Below are positions 1 to 8,219 of a stretch of 64,000 bases of DNA, piece by piece. The position numbers and the translations under genes are program-made. This stretch comes from JAHEJA01 sp965657215 (GTDB lineage: Bacteria > Pseudomonadota > Alphaproteobacteria > Rhodobacterales > Rhodobacteraceae), in contig CBFHNR010000001.1 of NCBI GenBank assembly GCA_965657215.1, positions 124,001 to 188,000 of the forward strand, read 5' to 3'. The stretch's first letter is position 1. Every line of letters begins with the position of its first letter. The notes beneath the pieces were generated by a model. It did not search any database. It had not been told where the DNA came from and worked only from the letters and a program-made list of their open reading frames with translations.

Positions 1-456
1 GTCGTAATCTTCATAGGTTTGCGGCTCTCTTATGAGAGATGCAAAGGGGGCAATGCCTGTTCCCGTTGCAAAAAACCACAACCGTTTCCCAGGCAAGAGA
101 GCATCATGCACCAATGTCCCAACGGGCTTGGGGCGGAGGATGATCTGATCCCCAGGTTGGATATGTTGTAAGCGACTTGTCAAAGGGCCGTCTTGGACCT
201 TGATCGAATAGAATTCTAATTCCTCGTCCCAGGCAGGGGAGGCAATGGAATAGGCCCGCAAGAGGGGTTTGCCATCCTCCTTGAGCAGCCCAATCATCAC
301 AAATTCGCCTGAGCGAAACCGCAAGGATTGCGGACGTGACACACGGAAGGAAAACAACCGATCCGTCCAATGTGTGACCTCGGTCACTGTTTGTGCATCG
401 GGAAGAGTGGGAACTTTGGGGGCTACTGTGTCGGTCACTGGGATTTGCTCTGTCAT
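1..456 (-). CDS. fpr: Ferredoxin-NADP reductase, 3' part cut off by the window
   Basis: Reading on the minus strand from ATG at 456 gives 152 residues open to the window edge. The FAD-binding arginine motif RAYS lies at residues 67-70 and the glycine-rich NADP-domain start TGTGIAP at 131-137, as in bacterial Fpr. The family moves electrons between NADPH and ferredoxin or flavodoxin in the cytoplasm. The gene is last in the sulfite-reduction operon, 16 bp behind the DUF934 gene. Since no cysJ is present, I infer it supplies reduced ferredoxin for the sulfite reductase. The C-terminal part of the NADP domain is outside the window. Confidence 0.9.
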   Translation of the reverse strand, partial: MTEQIPVTDTVAPKVPTLPDAQTVTEVTHWTDRLFSFRVSRPQSLRFRSGEFVMIGLLKEDGKPLLRAYSIASPAWDEELEFYSIKVQDGPLTSRLQHIQPGDQIILRPKPVGTLVHDALLPGKRLWFFATGTGIAPFASLIREPQTYEDYD

Positions 457-472
457 AATGAATTTGGAACCT

Positions 473-901
473 TTATAGGGGGCTTTGTTGAGATTTAACA
501 GGGGCTTTGAGGCGGGATTGATAGTCATGGTCGCGCCAATTTGATCGAAAGAGCCATTGCTCTTGGGGTTGACGCGCGGCGAGGTCGTCATGAATTTCAA
601 CTTCATCAAATCCTGACCGACGCGCCATTGCGTATTGATCCGCGATCAAAGCACCATAGGCCCGCAAGCGTCCCTGATAGCCTTGCAGGCGCAACAATCG
701 CGCAAGGGTAAATCCGCGCCCGTCATGGGATGTGGGAAAATCAATTCGGATTGCAGGTGCATTTAGAAATTGATCCAAATCATTTGGATCCGTGTCAGAG
801 GCAAGATGCACACCCTTATGTCTTGTTGTATTTTCAATTGACACAAACCCTGCGTGCCACGTTTCAGGGACAAACCCTGTGTCGTTAATGAGTTGACTCA
901 T
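473..901 (-). CDS. DUF934 family protein of the sulfite reduction operon
   Basis: 142 residues, the usual length for DUF934 proteins, which are found almost only beside assimilatory sulfite or nitrite reductase genes. The conserved core carries PTSHDGRGFTLARLLR (about residues 56-71), followed by a short acidic segment with DEVEIHDD. No catalytic residues are established. The gene sits 43 bp behind cysI and 16 bp ahead of fpr on the same strand. In relatives cysH (PAPS/APS reductase) normally lies between cysI and DUF934; here nothing fits in the 43-bp gap. Family assignment is firm, molecular function unknown. Confidence 0.85.
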   Translation of the reverse strand: MSQLINDTGFVPETWHAGFVSIENTTRHKGVHLASDTDPNDLDQFLNAPAIRIDFPTSHDGRGFTLARLLRLQGYQGRLRAYGALIADQYAMARRSGFDEVEIHDDLAARQPQEQWLFRSNWRDHDYQSRLKAPVKSQQSPL

Positions 902-944
902 GAGAGGTCTCCTTGTGTTTCTTCTATGCAGTTGTCAGTCTTCC

Positions 945-2615
945 TCAGGCCGCTTGTGATTTAGCGGATGCATCTGCATAGAGCGCCGCTTTGAACGGGG
1001 CCATTCCCACACGTCTGTAGGTTTCCAAAAAGATTTCGGCGGGTGACAGGCGGAGATCGAGATAGGTTGCCACAATCCGATCAATTGAGGGCAAAATGGC
1101 ATCGGCGCTAAATCCAGGTCCGGTGCGGTCCCCGATCTGGGCCGTTTCTGTGGCATCCCCCCCCAAGGTGATTTGATAATTTTCGACACCTGCACGGTCT
1201 AATCCAAGGATGCCAATATGAGCAACATGGTGATGCGCACAGGCATTGATGCAGCCAGAAATTTTAACCTGAAGATGACCAATTTCGTGTTCGATCTTGA
1301 GTCTGTCAAAATGCGTTGCAATCTCTTGGGCGATTGGGATGGACCTTGCAGTTGCCAAGGCACAATAATCCATTCCCGGACAGGCAATGATGTCGGAGAT
1401 AAGCCCGATATTTGCTGTCGCAAGATCATGGCGTTTCAATTCGGCATAGATGTCAGGCAGGCGCGATTTCGGGACATGGGGTAATACAATGTTTTGCTCA
1501 TGGCTGATGCGAATTTCGTTGTAGGCGTAGCTTTGTGCCAAATCCGCGATTGCGTACATTTGATCGGCAGTTGCATCGCCCGGTGTGGCCCCATGTTTTT
1601 TTAGAGAAATCGTCACGATGGCATGATCGTCGACTTTGTGAGACGCGGTATTTGTGTCCACCCATGAACGGAAAACGGGGTCTTGGCGATAGGCGTTTTC
1701 AAACCGTTCCGTTGAGGCTTCGATAAATTGGGGGAGGGTAAATTGGGCTTTGATCTCGTTGAGGTAATCCTGATCAATGCCTTGATAGGTCGGCTTGATT
1801 TCGGCAAACCTTTGATCAACGCGCGCTTTTATATCCTCGATCCCATGCTCGTGCACCGTGATCTTGATGCGCGATTTGTATTTGTTATCGCGTCGCCCCA
1901 AAAGGTTCCAGACACTGACCACCGCCTCAAGATAGGCCAAAAGATCGCTTTGTGGCAGAAATGCATTGAGTGTTTTGCCGATCATCGGCGTGCGGCCCAA
2001 ACCGCCGCCGACAATGACTTCAAACCCCGTTTCTTGGCCGCGTTTCACAAGTCGCAGACCAATATCATGCGCCTTGGTTACAGCGCGATCACGGGTGCCA
2101 CCAGAGACAGCGATTTTGAATTTGCGCGGCATGAACTGAAATTCAGGGTGATCGGTGGACCATTGACGGATCAATTCCGCATAGGGGCGCGGGTCTTCGA
2201 TTTCATCGGCAGAGGCAGCAGCAAAATGATCGGCTGTGACATTGCGAATGGTGTTGCCGCTTGTTTGAAGCGCATGCATTTCGACTTGGGCCAGAGCGTC
2301 CAGCATTTCAGGAATGTCAGAGAGTGTAGGCCAGTTGAATTGGATGTTTTGACGTGTGGTGAAATGCCCATAGCCCCGATCCCAGCGTTGCGCAATATAG
2401 GCCAGTTGGCGCAATTGCGCACTGTTCAATGTCCCATAGGGAATGGCAACTCTGAGCATATAGGCATGCAGTTGCAGGTAGACGCCATTCATCAAACGAA
2501 GGGGTTTGAATTCATCTTCGCTGAGGCTACCGTCAATGCGGCGGGCGACTTGTTGGCGAAACTGTGCGTTGCGGGTTTCGACAAATGCGCTGTCAAAGTC
2601 GTTGTATTTATACAT
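945..2615 (-). CDS. cysI: Nitrite/sulfite reductase, siroheme [4Fe-4S] hemoprotein
   Basis: 556 residues. It has the duplicated ferredoxin-like plus siroheme-domain layout: first half with GYGHFTTRQN at 81-90, second half with the cluster and siroheme cysteines C412, C418 (CPGMDYC), C455 and C459 (CINAC). The family reduces sulfite to sulfide with six electrons in the cytoplasm; some members take nitrite. No flavoprotein partner CysJ is encoded here and fpr is in the operon, so ferredoxin is the likely donor (inference). The start overlaps the end of the DUF2849 gene by 8 bp, indicating translational coupling. Sulfite rather than nitrite as substrate is inferred from the cysG and DUF934 neighbours. 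Confidence 0.92.
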   Translation of the reverse strand: MYKYNDFDSAFVETRNAQFRQQVARRIDGSLSEDEFKPLRLMNGVYLQLHAYMLRVAIPYGTLNSAQLRQLAYIAQRWDRGYGHFTTRQNIQFNWPTLSDIPEMLDALAQVEMHALQTSGNTIRNVTADHFAAASADEIEDPRPYAELIRQWSTDHPEFQFMPRKFKIAVSGGTRDRAVTKAHDIGLRLVKRGQETGFEVIVGGGLGRTPMIGKTLNAFLPQSDLLAYLEAVVSVWNLLGRRDNKYKSRIKITVHEHGIEDIKARVDQRFAEIKPTYQGIDQDYLNEIKAQFTLPQFIEASTERFENAYRQDPVFRSWVDTNTASHKVDDHAIVTISLKKHGATPGDATADQMYAIADLAQSYAYNEIRISHEQNIVLPHVPKSRLPDIYAELKRHDLATANIGLISDIIACPGMDYCALATARSIPIAQEIATHFDRLKIEHEIGHLQVKISGCINACAHHHVAHIGILGLDRAGVENYQITLGGDATETAQIGDRTGPGFSADAILPSIDRIVATYLDLRLSPAEIFLETYRRVGMAPFKAALYADASAKSQAA

Positions 2616-2913
2616 GATTTTGGGTTTCCTGTTTGCCGTGGAAATAATTAGACGGCCCAGTCTTGCGGAACTCTTCGCGGAAATGGGTGGTGTGGATGAT
2701 GCCCTTGTCTAGGACAACGGACGTGAGATAAACGCCGACCGCTTGGCTGTGTTGCGCGCTCGCTGTGATCAAAACATCCTGTGCAATGGCAGGGTCATCA
2801 AAGACCTCTGCATCTTGGATGTCGGGTGACCACTCTCCCTGAGCTGTGAAGTAGATCACATCGCCGTTTATTAGGGCGTTGGCAGTGATGATTTGATGGG
2901 ACTCTTGTGACAT
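2608..2913 (-). CDS. DUF2849 domain-containing protein
   Basis: 101-residue protein of the DUF2849 family, which occurs in Alphaproteobacteria between cysG and the sulfite/nitrite reductase gene. It starts by describing gene products such as ITANALINGDVIYFTAQGEW and carries alternating acidic and hydrophobic strands with no membrane segment or signal peptide. The ATG overlaps the TAA of cysG by one base (TAATG), and its own end overlaps cysI by 8 bp, so it is translated as part of the siroheme/sulfite operon. Function is unknown; a small accessory role in siroheme delivery or reductase maturation would fit the context but is inference only. Confidence 0.85.
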   Translation of the reverse strand: MSQESHQIITANALINGDVIYFTAQGEWSPDIQDAEVFDDPAIAQDVLITASAQHSQAVGVYLTSVVLDKGIIHTTHFREEFRKTGPSNYFHGKQETQNHV

Positions 2914-4307
2914 TAGGCCAATTCCTGCTGTTTGATATGCGTGATGCTTTCTGAGTGACGTGGCGCAATACCGTAAAGCGTCATCACGGGTCCTGTCAGG
3001 TCATGCTCTGAAATTGCGTTAGGTAGCTCGGCCAAAGTCGTCTCAACTGTGGTTTGCTCGGGCCGCGATGCGTTTTCAACCAAGGTGACAGGCGTTTTGG
3101 GATGCGCGCCATGCATGAGCAATCGGCCCTGAATAAAGCGTGCGGATTTCTTGCCCATGTAGATCGCGGCAACTTGGCCCTCTTGTGCAAGGCCGCGCCA
3201 ATCGTGATCTGCAAAGCCTTGCATGTCATGCCCCGTGAGCAATCGAACCGAGGCATTGCGCCCCCGTTTGGTTAAAGATTGCCCAATGCTCGCCACTGCA
3301 GCAGAGGCCGAGGTTATTCCAGGCGTGACGCTATAGGCAACGGAATGGGCGACACAGGCGTCTAATTCTTCGTCCAAACGGCCAAAAATACCACAGTCCC
3401 CCCCTTTGAGGCGCACAACCTGTGCACCTGTTTGCGCATGCTCAATGATCAAGGTGTTGATATCGGTCTGTGAGGTAGATGGGCCAAAGCCCTCTTTACC
3501 GACATCAATCATGATGGCTTCACGACGGGCAAGTTCAAGGATACCTTTGCCAACCAGACGATCATAAATCACCACATCCGCTTCGTGCAAAAGGCGCCGC
3601 GCCTTGAGAGTGAGCAATTCAGGATCCCCAGGACCTGCACCGACAAAGGCGACATGCCCTTGGCGCTGTTTGGTGCCAAGATGATGATCTAGTAAATCCT
3701 CAAGCGCGGATTCCAACCCTGTCTGACCTTGGCTATCCATCGTTTTAGGTCCAACAGAGTGATAATACTCCGCCCAAAAATCCCGCCGCTTGCGTCCCAT
3801 TGGCAAAGCATCCGCTTTGGGGCGAAATGTTTTCCCGATGCGGGCCAGCGTTCCAAGGGTAGGGTGAAGCCAGTCTTCGAGCTTTGCTTTGATGGATCGC
3901 GCCAAAACGGGTGCGGCGCCTTCGGTTCCAATGGCCACAGTCACGGGGTCACGATCGACAATCGCAGGTGTGATAAAGGCGCTGTCGTGCAAGTTATCAA
4001 CGATATTGACCAAAACGCCCTGTTGCTGGGCAATGTGTGAAACGCGCGCATCCTCATCCTCATCCTCATTCGCCGCATAAAATAAGATGGCGTTTAAGGT
4101 GTCGTCTGAGGTGAGGGCATGTGGGATCAATGTTAGCCTTTGCTCACGGTGCCATGTGTGAATGCGCGGCTCTGCGTGATCTGCATAAACTGTGATTGAG
4201 GCCTCTGATTTCATCAAAAGCCGAAGTTTCGCCAGAGCGGCCTCACCCCCTCCAGAGAGCACGATGGATTTGCCTTCGGTTGCAATGAATATCGGGAAAT
4301 GTTTCAT
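2913..4307 (-). CDS. cysG: Siroheme synthase, CysG-type fusion
   Basis: 464 residues, two modules. The N-terminal half (about 1-200) is the precorrin-2 dehydrogenase/ferrochelatase part, with the nucleotide-binding glycines in LSGGGEAALAK near 18-27. The C-terminal half is uroporphyrinogen-III C-methyltransferase, with SAM-binding GAGPGDPE at 223-230 and LKGGDCGIFGR near 300. Together they convert uroporphyrinogen III to siroheme, the cofactor of the downstream CysI. It is first in the operon and divergent from the Lrp-type gene. A run of alternating Glu and Asp near residues 81-86 lies in the N-terminal module and is unusual. A dyad just upstream may be the regulator's operator. Confidence 0.93.
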   Translation of the reverse strand: MKHFPIFIATEGKSIVLSGGGEAALAKLRLLMKSEASITVYADHAEPRIHTWHREQRLTLIPHALTSDDTLNAILFYAANEDEDEDARVSHIAQQQGVLVNIVDNLHDSAFITPAIVDRDPVTVAIGTEGAAPVLARSIKAKLEDWLHPTLGTLARIGKTFRPKADALPMGRKRRDFWAEYYHSVGPKTMDSQGQTGLESALEDLLDHHLGTKQRQGHVAFVGAGPGDPELLTLKARRLLHEADVVIYDRLVGKGILELARREAIMIDVGKEGFGPSTSQTDINTLIIEHAQTGAQVVRLKGGDCGIFGRLDEELDACVAHSVAYSVTPGITSASAAVASIGQSLTKRGRNASVRLLTGHDMQGFADHDWRGLAQEGQVAAIYMGKKSARFIQGRLLMHGAHPKTPVTLVENASRPEQTTVETTLAELPNAISEHDLTGPVMTLYGIAPRHSESITHIKQQELA

Positions 4308-4328
4308 TTTTGAGCCTTGGATGGATTG

Positions 4329-4347
4329 CTATTTCGGTCAAAAATAG
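4329..4347. promoter_or_regulatory. Inverted repeat between cysG and the Lrp-type gene
   Basis: CTATTT-N7-AAATAG, a perfect 6-bp dyad lying 22 bp before the cysG start codon in the 144-bp divergent intergenic region. Position and symmetry suit an operator for the adjacent Lrp/AsnC protein, controlling the sulfite reduction operon. This is inference from layout only. Confidence 0.4.
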
Positions 4348-4451
4348 AATATTGTCCCATTAATTTGCTAGTGTCTGCGACAAATAAGAAACGTTGTTCT
4401 GTTTTTGTCAAAATTCACTCGCTTTGTTCCATAGGTGAAAAGGAAAATAAA

Positions 4452-4913
4452 ATGGCTGTTCGTATTGATGACACAGATCGGAAAATTCTTGTCGAGCTTC
4501 AGAGCGATGCAAGTCAGTCTTTGGATGAAATTGCCAAAAAAGTGAGCAGTTCTAAGACACCCGTTTGGAACAGGATTCGCAAAATGAAAGAGGCGGGGAT
4601 CATCGGTCAAACAACGGCGCAGCTCGATGCCGAAGCTTTGGGGTTTGAGGCCTGTTTCTTTGTTCTTATCCGAACCAGTGAACATGATGCCACGTGGCAG
4701 GGCGCTTTTCTCAAAGCACTCCGCGATCGTCCTGAAGTTCAAGAAGCCCATCGTTTGGCAGGGGATATTGATTATATCTTGAAAGTCCGTGTGAAAAATG
4801 CTCGCGCCTATGATGTGTTCTATCAAGCGCTCATTTCTGAGGTCAAAGTGCACAATGTAACGGCGCTGTTGTCGATGGAAGAAATCAAATCCACCAATAT
4901 TTTGCCGCTATAA
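4452..4913 (+). CDS. Lrp/AsnC family transcriptional regulator
   Basis: 153 residues from the ATG at 4452, which has AAAAGG about 8 bp upstream; an earlier in-frame ATG at 4317 would add 45 residues that do not look like the family. An N-terminal winged-helix HTH (about 5-50, DDTDRKILVELQSDASQ... SKTPVWNRIRKM) is followed by the RAM-type effector domain (about 65-145). Family members are dimeric or octameric cytoplasmic regulators, often responding to amino acids. Divergence from cysG suggests control of sulfur assimilation, with a cysteine- or sulfur-related effector possible. Its 3' end overlaps the convergent P450 gene by 6 bp. Confidence 0.88.
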   Translation: MAVRIDDTDRKILVELQSDASQSLDEIAKKVSSSKTPVWNRIRKMKEAGIIGQTTAQLDAEALGFEACFFVLIRTSEHDATWQGAFLKALRDRPEVQEAHRLAGDIDYILKVRVKNARAYDVFYQALISEVKVHNVTALLSMEEIKSTNILPL

Positions 4914-6089
4914 TGTGACTTTGAGCGCCTCTAATCCGTGAAAATGATAAACATCGCCATAAACGGGTGGTGTTTCAAATACCATATTGGGATGACGCTC
5001 AAACAAGATGGGCAAGGCCACTCTTAGTTCCAGACGCGCAAGCGGGGCACCGACGCAAAAATGAATACCGCCGCCAAAGGCCGTATTCTTTTTAATCGCA
5101 CGCGTAGGATCAAATTGGTCAGCCTCTTGCCATACCTCTGGATCGCGCCCTGTAGACCCCAACATAAGCGCCACCTGATCGCCGCGCTCAAAGCGATGTC
5201 CAAAGAGGTCGCAAGCCTCATAGCAATAGCGCGTGAACATATGCAGCGGGGGATCATAGCGTAGGATTTCTTCGACACAGCGGTCAATGACATCCTCTTT
5301 GAACCACTCAGGAGTGCTGCCGTGTTCGATTAAGGTTTTGATCCCATTGCCCATTGTATGCACTGTCGCCTCATGACCCGCATTGAGGAGAAGAATACAG
5401 GTGGTGATCAATTCATCAGTGCTGAGCTTATCGCCTTGTTCCTCAGCCGCAATCAAATGTGTGATAAGATCATCGGCTGGCTTGTGGCGTTTTTGCTCAA
5501 TATACCCGCGCATGAAATCGGAGAATTCCTTTGAGGATTGCGCGGCTTGATCTTCGTGCTGTCGCGTGCGTTTGGCCTGATACATCATGACCATATCATT
5601 GGACCATTTCAACAAATCAGGTGCCATGCTTTCGGGAACGCCCAAGAGGCGGGCGATGATAATAACAGGGATTTGGTTCGCAAAGGCAGGGATAAGATCG
5701 ACGCGGTCCTTGGGGAATGTATCAATCAGATCATGGGCAAGCTGTGCAATGTCTGGCGCAAGGGAGGCAATGCGCCGACTGGTAAAGGCGCGCAGCACCA
5801 ATCCACGCAACCGCGTATGGCGCGGCGCCTCAAGTTCAAGCATGGAATGCGCTTCGATGTCATAAAACCGGGTCAAATGTGCAGGCGGTGGTTTTTGATC
5901 CTCTTGCGGCACTTCGCGCCCAAAGCGTTTGTCCTTGAGAACATGCGCCACTTCGTCAAAGCGAAACAAGGATTTCATCTGATAGTCTTGCCAAAATATC
6001 GGCTGACGACTTTGTCGCGCCTCCGAATAGAGAGGATAAGGGTCTTGGACAAATTGAGGATCTGTTGGGCTTTGCTCAAGGAGTTTCAT
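4908..6089 (-). CDS. Cytochrome P450
   Basis: 393 residues, normal for a soluble class I bacterial P450. The I-helix oxygen-activation motif is AGHEAT (237-242), the K-helix ExxR is EILR (274-277), and the heme loop FGGGIHFCVG places the cysteine thiolate ligand at C345. No membrane anchor, so cytoplasmic. It needs ferredoxin and a reductase; no dedicated ferredoxin gene adjoins it, though fpr lies 4.5 kb away. Substrate cannot be read from sequence; hydroxylation of a fatty acid, terpenoid or aromatic is possible. It overlaps the convergent Lrp-type gene by 6 bp and is followed upstream by tpiA on the same strand after a 36-bp gap. Confidence 0.93.
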   Translation of the reverse strand: MKLLEQSPTDPQFVQDPYPLYSEARQSRQPIFWQDYQMKSLFRFDEVAHVLKDKRFGREVPQEDQKPPPAHLTRFYDIEAHSMLELEAPRHTRLRGLVLRAFTSRRIASLAPDIAQLAHDLIDTFPKDRVDLIPAFANQIPVIIIARLLGVPESMAPDLLKWSNDMVMMYQAKRTRQHEDQAAQSSKEFSDFMRGYIEQKRHKPADDLITHLIAAEEQGDKLSTDELITTCILLLNAGHEATVHTMGNGIKTLIEHGSTPEWFKEDVIDRCVEEILRYDPPLHMFTRYCYEACDLFGHRFERGDQVALMLGSTGRDPEVWQEADQFDPTRAIKKNTAFGGGIHFCVGAPLARLELRVALPILFERHPNMVFETPPVYGDVYHFHGLEALKVTL

Positions 6090-6125
6090 CTCAGGCTCGC
6101 TTTTTCTGTAATCAAGGTGCGGAGA

Positions 6126-6863
6126 TCAGCTGTTTTCCAGAGCCGTCACAATCGGTGAGAAATCAGCTGCCTTGAGGCTTGCGCCACCAACTAAGGCACC
6201 ATCAACATTCGCAATCGCAAAAATGCTATCGGCGTTACTGGCTTTGACTGAGCCGCCATAAAGCAGGCGCATTTGGGACGCGCTATCACCAAATCGTTCA
6301 ACCACGGTCCGGCGAATGAATTTGTGGGCTTCTTCGATTTGCTCAACACTTGGAACGAGGCCCGTTCCGATGGCCCAAACGGGTTCATAGGCAACGACTG
6401 TGTTCTGAGCCGTGCATCCATCAGGAAGCGATCCCGCCAGTTGTCTCGCCAAGACATCCAAAGTCTGACCTGATGTGCGCTCAGCGTGCGTTTCGCCGAT
6501 GCAAATGATTGCGATTAATCCGGCCTCTTGGGCGGCTGTCGCTTTGGCGGCGATGGTTGCATCGCTGTCGCCATGATCTTGGCGGCGTTCAGAGTGCCCC
6601 ACAATAACCGAGGTCGCACCCGTTGATTTGATAAGCTCTGCTGAGATGTCGCCTGTATGTGCGCCGCTCTTGGCCATGTGGCAATCTTGCGCGCCAATTT
6701 GGACCAGATCACTTTGCTGTGCCGCTGCAAACAAGAGAGGTGCGGGGGGGCAAATCAGGATATCGACCTTGGGCGAGGGATGTGCCTGTGTCAAATTGTC
6801 GATTTCTGCCAGATTTTCCAACAGACCGTTCATCTTCCAATTGCCAGCAGCGAGCTTGCGCAT
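6126..6863 (-). CDS. tpiA: Triosephosphate isomerase
   Basis: 245 residues starting at the ATG at 6863, preceded by GGAGG 4 bp upstream. Another ATG at 6875 lies before that ribosome-binding site and is unlikely. TIM-barrel catalytic residues are present: K10 in NWKMN, H90 in GHSERR and E160 in YEPVWAIGTG. Phosphate-binding loop GGSVK is near the C-terminus. It interconverts dihydroxyacetone phosphate and glyceraldehyde 3-phosphate in the cytoplasm. It is divergent from the 2-oxoglutarate oxygenase gene. Only a 36-bp gap separates its stop from the P450 gene start, so the two may be cotranscribed. Confidence 0.96.
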   Translation of the reverse strand: MRKLAAGNWKMNGLLENLAEIDNLTQAHPSPKVDILICPPAPLLFAAAQQSDLVQIGAQDCHMAKSGAHTGDISAELIKSTGATSVIVGHSERRQDHGDSDATIAAKATAAQEAGLIAIICIGETHAERTSGQTLDVLARQLAGSLPDGCTAQNTVVAYEPVWAIGTGLVPSVEQIEEAHKFIRRTVVERFGDSASQMRLLYGGSVKASNADSIFAIANVDGALVGGASLKAADFSPIVTALENS

Positions 6864-6947
6864 TATTGCCTCCATAAAAGTGTAAATGTTTGTGTATCTT
6901 TAACAGAGTTCTCACGGACGGCAATTTGTTTGATAAGGGATAAATCC

Positions 6948-7850
6948 ATGGTGCCGGTATTAGATGGAGCGTTGTTAGCAAAGCGTGATGCAAAAACATT
7001 ACAAGATTTGCGCCTTGGTGTTGAAGAACACGGGTTTTTGGTTGTGCGCAACACCTCGCTCAGTGCCGCTGATGTCATGCGTTTGATTGAGGTCTATCGT
7101 AGCTTTTTCAAATTGCCTGAATTCGAAAAATCCAAGGTTGATATGGCGCTGACTGGATCAAACCGTGGCTGGGGGCGTGCAGGATCGGAGCAAGTCGATC
7201 CAAAGGCTAATCCTGATTATAAAGAAGTCTTTGATTGTGGGTTTTCCGTGGCTAAAGCGGATCCTCATCGGGATTTATCTGTGTATGCCCCAAATCTTTG
7301 GCCCGATCAGCCTGCTGGATTTAAAGACGCGATTTCAAGCTATTACAAAAGCGCTATGGGCGTTTCATTGGATATATTGCGGGCAATTGCGGATGTCATG
7401 GGGCGCGATGCGGATTACTTTGATGACAAGTTTTCCAAGCCGATGGCGCTGTTGCGGGGCAATTATTACCCATCGCGCCCTGATTTGGCAGGGGACAAGG
7501 ATTTCGGCATCGCAGAGCATACAGATTACGGCTGTGTCACGCTCTTGGCCACGGATGGCGTGGCGGGGCTTGAGGCGCAGACAAGGGATGGGGCGTGGAT
7601 CCCTGTGCGTGCAGAGCCAGGTGAATTTATCATCAATTTTGGGGAAATGTTGCAGATGTGGACCCAAGGACAGGTGCGTGCAACACCCCACCGTGTGCGC
7701 GGCTCCAGTGATGAGCGGATATCGGTTCCGATGTTCTATAACCCGAATTACGACACGAATGTCGCGCCATTGTCTTCAAGCGATACAATCCTCGCAGGTG
7801 AGCATCTCACCAAGCGGTTTGAAGAAACCTATCTTCACCTGAAAAAGTAA
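6948..7850 (+). CDS. 2-oxoglutarate/Fe(II)-dependent oxygenase, isopenicillin-N-synthase-like
   Basis: 300 residues from ATG 6948 with AAGGGA 7 bp upstream; longer in-frame extensions run back over tpiA and are rejected. The DIOX_N-like N-terminal part (about 1-110) precedes the double-stranded beta-helix. The facial triad is H191, D193 (EHTDYG) and H248 (TPHRV), and R257 with S259 (RIS) binds 2-oxoglutarate. Such enzymes hydroxylate or oxidise small molecules in the cytoplasm; substrates range from flavonoids and gibberellins to nucleobases. The substrate here is unknown. It stands alone between divergent tpiA and the convergent Fe-S carrier gene, whose stop is 2 bp away. Confidence 0.9.
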   Translation: MVPVLDGALLAKRDAKTLQDLRLGVEEHGFLVVRNTSLSAADVMRLIEVYRSFFKLPEFEKSKVDMALTGSNRGWGRAGSEQVDPKANPDYKEVFDCGFSVAKADPHRDLSVYAPNLWPDQPAGFKDAISSYYKSAMGVSLDILRAIADVMGRDADYFDDKFSKPMALLRGNYYPSRPDLAGDKDFGIAEHTDYGCVTLLATDGVAGLEAQTRDGAWIPVRAEPGEFIINFGEMLQMWTQGQVRATPHRVRGSSDERISVPMFYNPNYDTNVAPLSSSDTILAGEHLTKRFEETYLHLKK

Positions 7851-7852
7851 GG

Positions 7853-8203
7853 CTACATGCCTGCAAATTTTATGGATTCACCGCATCCGCAGGCTTCGGT
7901 CACATTGGGGTTATTGAATTTAAAGCCAGCTTCTAACAAACTGATTTCATAGTCAATTTCAGTTCCAAATAAAAACATTTGCGCCATTGGGGCAATTAAC
8001 ACGCGCGCGCCGTCTTGTTCGACAACTTCATCCGCAGCTTCCGCTGAGTCCACGAAATCCATTGTGTATTCCATACCCGCACAGCCGCCTTTTTTGACAC
8101 CAATGCGCAACCCATAGCGATTGTCCTTGCTCATCAAGTCAAGGATTTGCTTGATCGCCGCAGGCGTCAATGTAATCGGGGATTTTCCAGGCATTGCAAA
8201 CAT
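7853..8203 (-). CDS. A-type iron-sulfur cluster carrier protein (SufA/IscA family)
   Basis: 116 residues from ATG 8203, which has AGGA 8 bp upstream. The A-type signature is complete: C41 in KKGGCAGMEY and the C-terminal pair C105 and C107 in CGCGES. The family accepts [2Fe-2S] or [4Fe-4S] clusters from the SUF scaffold and hands them to apo-enzymes. The sufT-like gene lies 16 bp upstream on the same strand, so the two form an operon. In many Alphaproteobacteria both genes sit at the end of the suf operon; here the pair is detached from sufBCDS. SufA, IscA and ErpA cannot be told apart by reading alone. Confidence 0.9.
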   Translation of the reverse strand: MFAMPGKSPITLTPAAIKQILDLMSKDNRYGLRIGVKKGGCAGMEYTMDFVDSAEAADEVVEQDGARVLIAPMAQMFLFGTEIDYEISLLEAGFKFNNPNVTEACGCGESIKFAGM

Positions 8204-8219
8204 GGTGCGGTTCCTATCG

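Noticed and set aside
1728..2651. A 307-codon open frame on the plus strand
   Set aside because: It is entirely antisense to cysI, has no recognisable domain, and reflects codon bias of the true gene, whose siroheme motifs are all intact.
4061..4075. GA-rich run encoding alternating Glu and Asp in cysG as a microsatellite phase-variation site
   Set aside because: The repeat is short and in frame in steps of six bases; expansion would not shift the frame, so it is only a compositional oddity.
4368..4853. Minus-strand 161-codon frame opposite the Lrp-type regulator
   Set aside because: Overlaps the regulator almost completely and crosses its promoter; no motif.
5538..6158. A 206-codon open frame opposite the P450 gene
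   Set aside because: Shadow of the P450 coding sequence with no family features.
6657..6947. N-terminal extension of the 2-oxoglutarate oxygenase
   Set aside because: The extension runs over tpiA in antisense; the ATG at 6948 has a good ribosome-binding site and matches family length.
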